A stretch of DNA of 64,000 bases from NCBI GenBank assembly GCA_019117285.1, contig DXAA01000017.1, positions 1-64,000 of the forward strand, read 5' to 3'. Made by a program: the position numbers and the translations under genes. Shown one piece after another: positions 60,466 through 64,000 of this stretch. The notes below the pieces were generated by a model that was given only the letters and a program-made list of their open reading frames with translations, ran no database searches and was not told the origin of the DNA. The DNA comes from Candidatus Limosilactobacillus intestinigallinarum (GTDB taxonomy: Bacteria > Bacillota > Bacilli > Lactobacillales > Lactobacillaceae). Within the stretch, counting starts at the first letter, position 1; the number at the start of each line of letters is the position of its first letter.

Positions 60466-61308
60466 ATGGTACGGATTGCCATCAGCAGTGATAATCACCT
60501 GGACGTCAACCAGGTCGACCCGGCCGCGGCCCTGACGCTGCAGGCCACCTACCTACGTGATCATGGGGTGCAGTACTACTTCTACGGTGGGGACCTCTTT
60601 AACGACTTCAGCCGGACCCGGCGCTACATGGCCGCGCTGCGGGACCGACTGGCTGCCACCACCCGGGTCTACTACATCGCTGGTAACCATGACCTCCTCC
60701 AACACGCCCCCTACGGCCTGGTCGAGGGGATGCCCGATCCGGGTTACCTCCACAATCGCTATGTCGACCTGCCGGGAACCGCTTGGCGGGTGGTCGGCAA
60801 CAACGGTTGGTACGACTACTCCTTTTCGACCTACCGGGACGATCCGGCGGCGGTCCGCCAGTGGAAACGGGTCTACTGGCTGGACAGCGAGATCGACCAG
60901 CCCGGCGACGACCAGGAGCGCATGACCACCGTCCTCGACCAGGTAAAATCCCAGTTGACGCTGTCCCGGCAGGCGGACAAACGGGTGCTCTTCCTGACCC
61001 ATTTTGCCCCTCGGCACGAACTCCTGGCCCCGCACCCGGCCGCCATCCACACCGCCCGGCAGGAGCGTTTCTACCAGATGATCAACGCCATGATGGGCAG
61101 TGATCGCCTCGGCGACCTCCTGGAGGGAGTCGGCAACGTCAAGGAGGTTTTCTACGGGCACCTCCACGGCCACCATCCAGCCCTGACTCGCCATGGGGTC
61201 ACCTACCTGAACCAGGCGGTCGGCGTCCGTAACAAACGGATCGACGAGTGGCAGGCCGCCGATTTCGCCGCCCAGTGGCAAGCCCGCCTGCGGATCATCG
61301 ATCTATAA
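60466..61308 (+). CDS. Calcineurin-like metallophosphoesterase
   Basis: A 280-residue cytoplasmic enzyme with all metal motifs: SSDNHLD, GGDLFND, AGNHDLL, THFAPRH and GHLHGH. The layout matches phosphoesterases of lactobacilli related to YkuE/YfcE-type proteins; substrate unknown. ATG at 60466 with GGGAGGG. Confidence 0.88.
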   Translation: MVRIAISSDNHLDVNQVDPAAALTLQATYLRDHGVQYYFYGGDLFNDFSRTRRYMAALRDRLAATTRVYYIAGNHDLLQHAPYGLVEGMPDPGYLHNRYVDLPGTAWRVVGNNGWYDYSFSTYRDDPAAVRQWKRVYWLDSEIDQPGDDQERMTTVLDQVKSQLTLSRQADKRVLFLTHFAPRHELLAPHPAAIHTARQERFYQMINAMMGSDRLGDLLEGVGNVKEVFYGHLHGHHPALTRHGVTYLNQAVGVRNKRIDEWQAADFAAQWQARLRIIDL

Positions 61309-61360
61309 GCCTGATTTCGCGGTATAATGGGGCCGAGAATGTTTGGGAGGGGATCGTATT

Positions 61361-62422
61361 TTGAATAAGCAACGAATGGGAATCCTATTGGCCACGGGGG
61401 TCATCGCTCTGACCCTGGCCGGCTGTGGGAACCAGACCAGCAGCCAGCAGAGGAGCAGCAGTTCTTCTACCAGCCTGATCGCCAAGAAGTCCAGCACCAA
61501 GGTCAGTGCGGCGGGGATGTCGCCCCAGCAGGCGGTTAGTCTGGTTACGGCCTACGCCGGTAACCGCTACGGTGGGCAGTGGGCCCGGGTGGCCAAGCAG
61601 GCCCAAAAGTCCCAGTTAAGGGTCAACCTCTACCCGACCAGCCGTTACCAGCTCAGTGACAACGGCCAGGGGATGGCCTATGCGGTGACCGCCAATGGCC
61701 AGGAAACCGGCCTGGTCTACACGCTTACCAAGGATGATGCGGTGGTCCTCTACCGCGATGCCAAGACCGGGCAGCCGGCCAAGAAGCTGGCGACGGTCAC
61801 CAAGCCAGCGATGGCCCGCTACATCAACCGGCACGGCCAGGGGGACCTGGTCAATCAGCTGGCCCGGGGTGCCCAAGTGGTCGACAAGAGCGGGACCACC
61901 AGCGCAACCAGCGGCAGCGCGGCCAGTGCCGGGAGCACCACCCATGGCGATAGCGCCACCGGCAAGTACGGCAACAAGGGGCCGTTTGCGGTACCGGCTG
62001 ACATGCAGGGGACCTGGTACTCGGATGATGACGATGACGAGTCGACGATGACCATTGATGGCCACAGCATGACCATCGACGGTGATCCCGTCAAGCTCTA
62101 TCACCAGGATCCCCAGTTTGCCCAGGACAATGTCCACCCCAGTGACGACCAGGTTCAGGCTACTAAAGAGTGGGGCCGGACCCAACTGCTCCACAACGAT
62201 GACGGTACCTGGTTAAACGTTCAGGGCTGGTTCCAGGGGGCCGGCGATGGCGAATCCTACATGACCAAGACCGAGACCATCGACGGCAAGCCGGTCAAGG
62301 TGCTGGTGGTCGCCGGCGGGGCCGGGCCATGGGTCGAGGCCGTCTACTACCCGACCAAGTCCCTGGCCCAACAGCAGGCGGACCAGAAGTACGACGACCT
62401 GCACTACGAGGATGATAACTAA
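61361..62422 (+). CDS. Surface lipoprotein
   Basis: A 353-residue lipoprotein. TTG start at 61361 with GGGAGGGG; signal peptide ends in the lipobox LAGC. A Ser/Gln-rich linker follows, then a domain (about 50-175: MSPQQAVSLVTAYAGNRYGG, LYPTSRYQLSDNGQGMAYAV, RYINRHGQGDLVNQLA) like lipoproteins common in Limosilactobacillus. A second, Asp-rich domain (about 200-353) may bind cations. Processed by LspA encoded about 6 kb upstream. Exact role unknown. Confidence 0.8.
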   Translation: MNKQRMGILLATGVIALTLAGCGNQTSSQQRSSSSSTSLIAKKSSTKVSAAGMSPQQAVSLVTAYAGNRYGGQWARVAKQAQKSQLRVNLYPTSRYQLSDNGQGMAYAVTANGQETGLVYTLTKDDAVVLYRDAKTGQPAKKLATVTKPAMARYINRHGQGDLVNQLARGAQVVDKSGTTSATSGSAASAGSTTHGDSATGKYGNKGPFAVPADMQGTWYSDDDDDESTMTIDGHSMTIDGDPVKLYHQDPQFAQDNVHPSDDQVQATKEWGRTQLLHNDDGTWLNVQGWFQGAGDGESYMTKTETIDGKPVKVLVVAGGAGPWVEAVYYPTKSLAQQQADQKYDDLHYEDDN

Positions 62423-62436
62423 GGAGGATACTGACC

Positions 62437-62541
62437 ATGCGAAATCCATTGCAAAGAAACCAAAAGTCGACGATCGTGGCCCTGGTGACCGGGGCCCTCA
62501 TCTGGCCACTCTGCCTTTACCTGAAGAGCCGCCGGAAGTAG
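62437..62541 (+). CDS. 34-residue membrane miniprotein
   Basis: ATG after GGAGGATACTGACC opens a frame with a polar start (MRNPLQRNQKST), one hydrophobic helix (IVALVTGALIWPLCLYL) and a basic end (KSRRK). It follows the lipoprotein gene by 14 nt. Function unknown; supported by the strong ribosome site. Confidence 0.55.
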   Translation: MRNPLQRNQKSTIVALVTGALIWPLCLYLKSRRK

Positions 62542-62639
62542 TCGGTGGGTGAGTACAAATTAGTTTAAATTTTTTTCAAAAAGTCCTTGCCATTTAACGG
62601 GAATCTTGCTATCATTATTTCTGTTGTCAAGGACGACAT

Positions 62640-62711
62640 GCGGAAGTAGTTCAGTGGTAGAACATCACCTTGCCATGGTGGGGGTCGCGGGTTCGAATCC
62701 CGTCTTCCGCT
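62640..62711 (+). tRNA. tRNA-Gly (anticodon GCC)
   Basis: Acceptor GCGGAAG / CTTCCGC, discriminator T, anticodon loop TTGCCAT, T-arm GGGTTCGAATCCC. No encoded CCA. Confidence 0.95.
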
Positions 62712-62721
62712 TAACCATGAT

Positions 62722-62793
62722 GACCCGTTAGTCAAGTGGTTAAGACACCAGCCTTTCACGCTGGTATCGTGGGTTCAAATCCCGCACGGGTCA
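62722..62793 (+). tRNA. tRNA-Glu (anticodon TTC)
   Basis: Acceptor GACCCGT / ACGGGTC, anticodon stem CCAGC / GCTGG with loop CTTTCAC, T-arm GGGTTCAAATCCC. No encoded CCA. Confidence 0.93.
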
Positions 62794-62800
62794 CTCTTTT

Positions 62801-62873
62801 GGGGAATTAGCTCAGCTGGGAGAGCACCTGCTTTGCAAGCAGGAGGTCATCGGTTCGATTCCGTTATTCTCCA
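62801..62873 (+). tRNA. tRNA-Ala (anticodon TGC)
   Basis: Acceptor GGGGAAT / ATTCTCC, anticodon stem CCTGC / GCAGG with loop TTTGCAA, discriminator A. Confidence 0.95.
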
Positions 62874-62905
62874 TTGGCAATTATTATTGCCGAACTGAAT
62901 ATGTT

Positions 62906-62981
62906 GGCGGTATTGGTGAAGTTTGGTTAACACACCGGTTTGTGGGTCCGGCACGCGTGGGTTCAAATCCCACATACCGCC
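62906..62981 (+). tRNA. tRNA-His (anticodon GTG)
   Basis: Eight-bp acceptor GGCGGTAT / ATACCGCC with the extra G-1 opposite C73, the tRNA-His identity pair; anticodon loop TTGTGGG. Confidence 0.93.
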
Positions 62982-62988
62982 CTCTGTT

Positions 62989-63026
62989 AAAACAGGGATA
63001 GACGTTTTGTCTATCCCTGTTTTTTC
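62989..63026 (+). terminator. Terminator of the tRNA cluster
   Basis: AACAGGGATAGAC / GTCTATCCCTGTT perfect arms followed by TTTTC, right after tRNA-His. Confidence 0.88.
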
Positions 63027-63099
63027 ATGTGATTAGAGAAATCCTGCGTATATATTATAATAAGGGAAACGTTATCGTCTGAGAAGGGGAGGAAACACC

Positions 63100-64000
63100 A
63101 TGCGCTTTTTGCATACCGCCGATTGGCACATCGGCAAGAGTCTGAACGGCTTTGACCTGCTGGATGACCAGCAGGCCGTCTTTGAACAGATCGAGGGAAT
63201 CGCCAAAAAGAAGGCGGTCGACGCGGTGGTGATCGCCGGCGACCTCTACGACCGCAGTATCCCCAGTGAGGCGGCGGTCCGCCAGCTCAACGCCGAACTG
63301 GCCCAACTGAATCTGACCGACCACTTTCCGGTCCTGGCGATCAGTGGAAACCACGACTCGGCCACCCGCTTGGGGACGGGGGCCAACTGGTTCGCTCAGA
63401 CCGGCCTCTACCTCAATACCCGGTTGGACAGTGCCTTTGAACCGGTGACGATCGGCGACACCGAGTTCTTCCTCCTGCCATTCTTTGGCATCCAGGCGGT
63501 CCGCAACCACTTCGGCGACGATTCGATCCGCGACGTCAACACGGCGATGGCCCGGATCGTTGCGGCAATGCAGGAGCGCTTCACCCCGGGCAAGCACCAT
63601 GTCCTGGTGGCCCACTTCTTCGCGGCCGGGAGCCAGCGGACGGCGGACTCGGAGACCCTGATCGAGGTTGGGGGGCTGAGCGCGGTCGCCACGACCACCC
63701 TGGCCCCCTTTGACTACGTTGCCTTGGGCCACCTCCACAACCGCAACGCCCTCCACGATGACCGGGTCCGTTACAGCGGGTCGCCGATGAAGTTTTCGGT
63801 CTCCGAAGCCGACCAGGAGAAGGGGGTCTGGATCGTTGACACCGACCCCTTCAAGGCAGAATGGGTCCCACTGGCCCCGGCTCATGACATCCACCGGCTG
63901 ACCGGGTCCTTCGCCGACCTGGTCGCCAACCGCGAGCAGCACCCCCGGGATGACTTCTATGACATCGAGCTGACCGACCACGAGCGAATCCCGGACGTCC
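63100..64000 (+). CDS. sbcD: Exonuclease SbcD (MRE11-type), cut by the window end
   Basis: ATG at 63100 with GGGGAGG opens a frame that stays open to the window edge (300 codons). Phosphoesterase motifs are in order: LHTADWHIGKSLNG, VIAGDLYDR, ISGNHDSATRL, LGHLHNRNAL, then YSGSPMKFSVSEA typical of SbcD. It forms, with SbcC, a nuclease that opens hairpins and processes DNA ends; sbcC is expected just beyond the window. Confidence 0.93.
   Translation, partial: MRFLHTADWHIGKSLNGFDLLDDQQAVFEQIEGIAKKKAVDAVVIAGDLYDRSIPSEAAVRQLNAELAQLNLTDHFPVLAISGNHDSATRLGTGANWFAQTGLYLNTRLDSAFEPVTIGDTEFFLLPFFGIQAVRNHFGDDSIRDVNTAMARIVAAMQERFTPGKHHVLVAHFFAAGSQRTADSETLIEVGGLSAVATTTLAPFDYVALGHLHNRNALHDDRVRYSGSPMKFSVSEADQEKGVWIVDTDPFKAEWVPLAPAHDIHRLTGSFADLVANREQHPRDDFYDIELTDHERIPDV

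Overview
The window is a chromosomal segment of a Gram-positive heterofermentative lactic acid bacterium, most likely a GC-rich Limosilactobacillus-type member of the Lactobacillaceae. The evidence is a complete mevalonate operon, the recU-pbp1A / ypsA-gpsB-rnpB-rlmL block, an lspA-rluD block, a dnaD-ypmB-dinG block, a Met T-box, TTG/GTG starts and B-type RNase P RNA. I cannot name a species from the sequence alone. The backbone is visibly GC-rich; several AT-rich islands interrupt it (about 3.2-4.7, 6.5-8.4, 11.4-15.3, 17.1-18.0, 25.9-26.6, 45.8-48.1 and 52.2-53.6 kb) and carry most of the accessory genes.

Layout. 0-8.4 kb: a coiled-coil NERD protein, a cupin, an AT-rich three-gene cassette behind a promoter flanked by two LexA-type boxes, a Met T-box operon (MetQ-like protein plus MsrA), and a MerR/SDR divergent pair. 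8.4-16.1 kb (minus strand): a YfhO-like membrane protein, two tandemly duplicated large membrane proteins and a potassium channel. 16.3-29.1 kb: unknown genes, a MazEF-like pair, an APC permease, a candidate structured RNA, a HAD hydrolase, an RsmF-like methyltransferase, an SPFH protein, LytST, LrgAB and L-lactate dehydrogenase. LytST/LrgAB/Ldh make a coherent pyruvate/lactate module. 29.2-33.4 kb: mvk-mvaD-mvaK2-fni. 33.6-45.5 kb: dinG, ypmB-like, dnaD, EamA transporter, pbp1A, recU, ypsA, gpsB, rnpB, aldo/keto reductase and rlmL. 45.5-48.1 kb: a decayed prophage or island with a broken integrase and a frameshifted PemK/MazF toxin. 48.1-54.4 kb: a DnaD-like replication protein, a LexA-box-preceded DUF2325-like coiled-coil protein, a PLD-family protein, and a TnpB element lying between another LexA-type promoter and an unknown gene. 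54.5-64 kb: RNase HI, ebsA, lspA, rluD, a carA-carB pair that has lost its catalytic residues, a phosphoesterase, a lipoprotein, four tRNAs (Gly, Glu, Ala, His) and the start of sbcD.

The observations most worth attention are: (1) the carA-carB pair at 56.8-60.4 kb, which keeps open frames and translational coupling but has lost the glutaminase triad and the ATP-grasp metal ligands; (2) the AT-rich three-gene cassette under two LexA boxes at 3.2-4.7 kb; (3) the SOS-type cluster at 49.3-54.4 kb, with a DUF2325-like protein, a PLD nuclease-like protein and a gene apparently cut off from its LexA promoter by a TnpB element; (4) the alternating A/B repeat architecture of the NERD protein.
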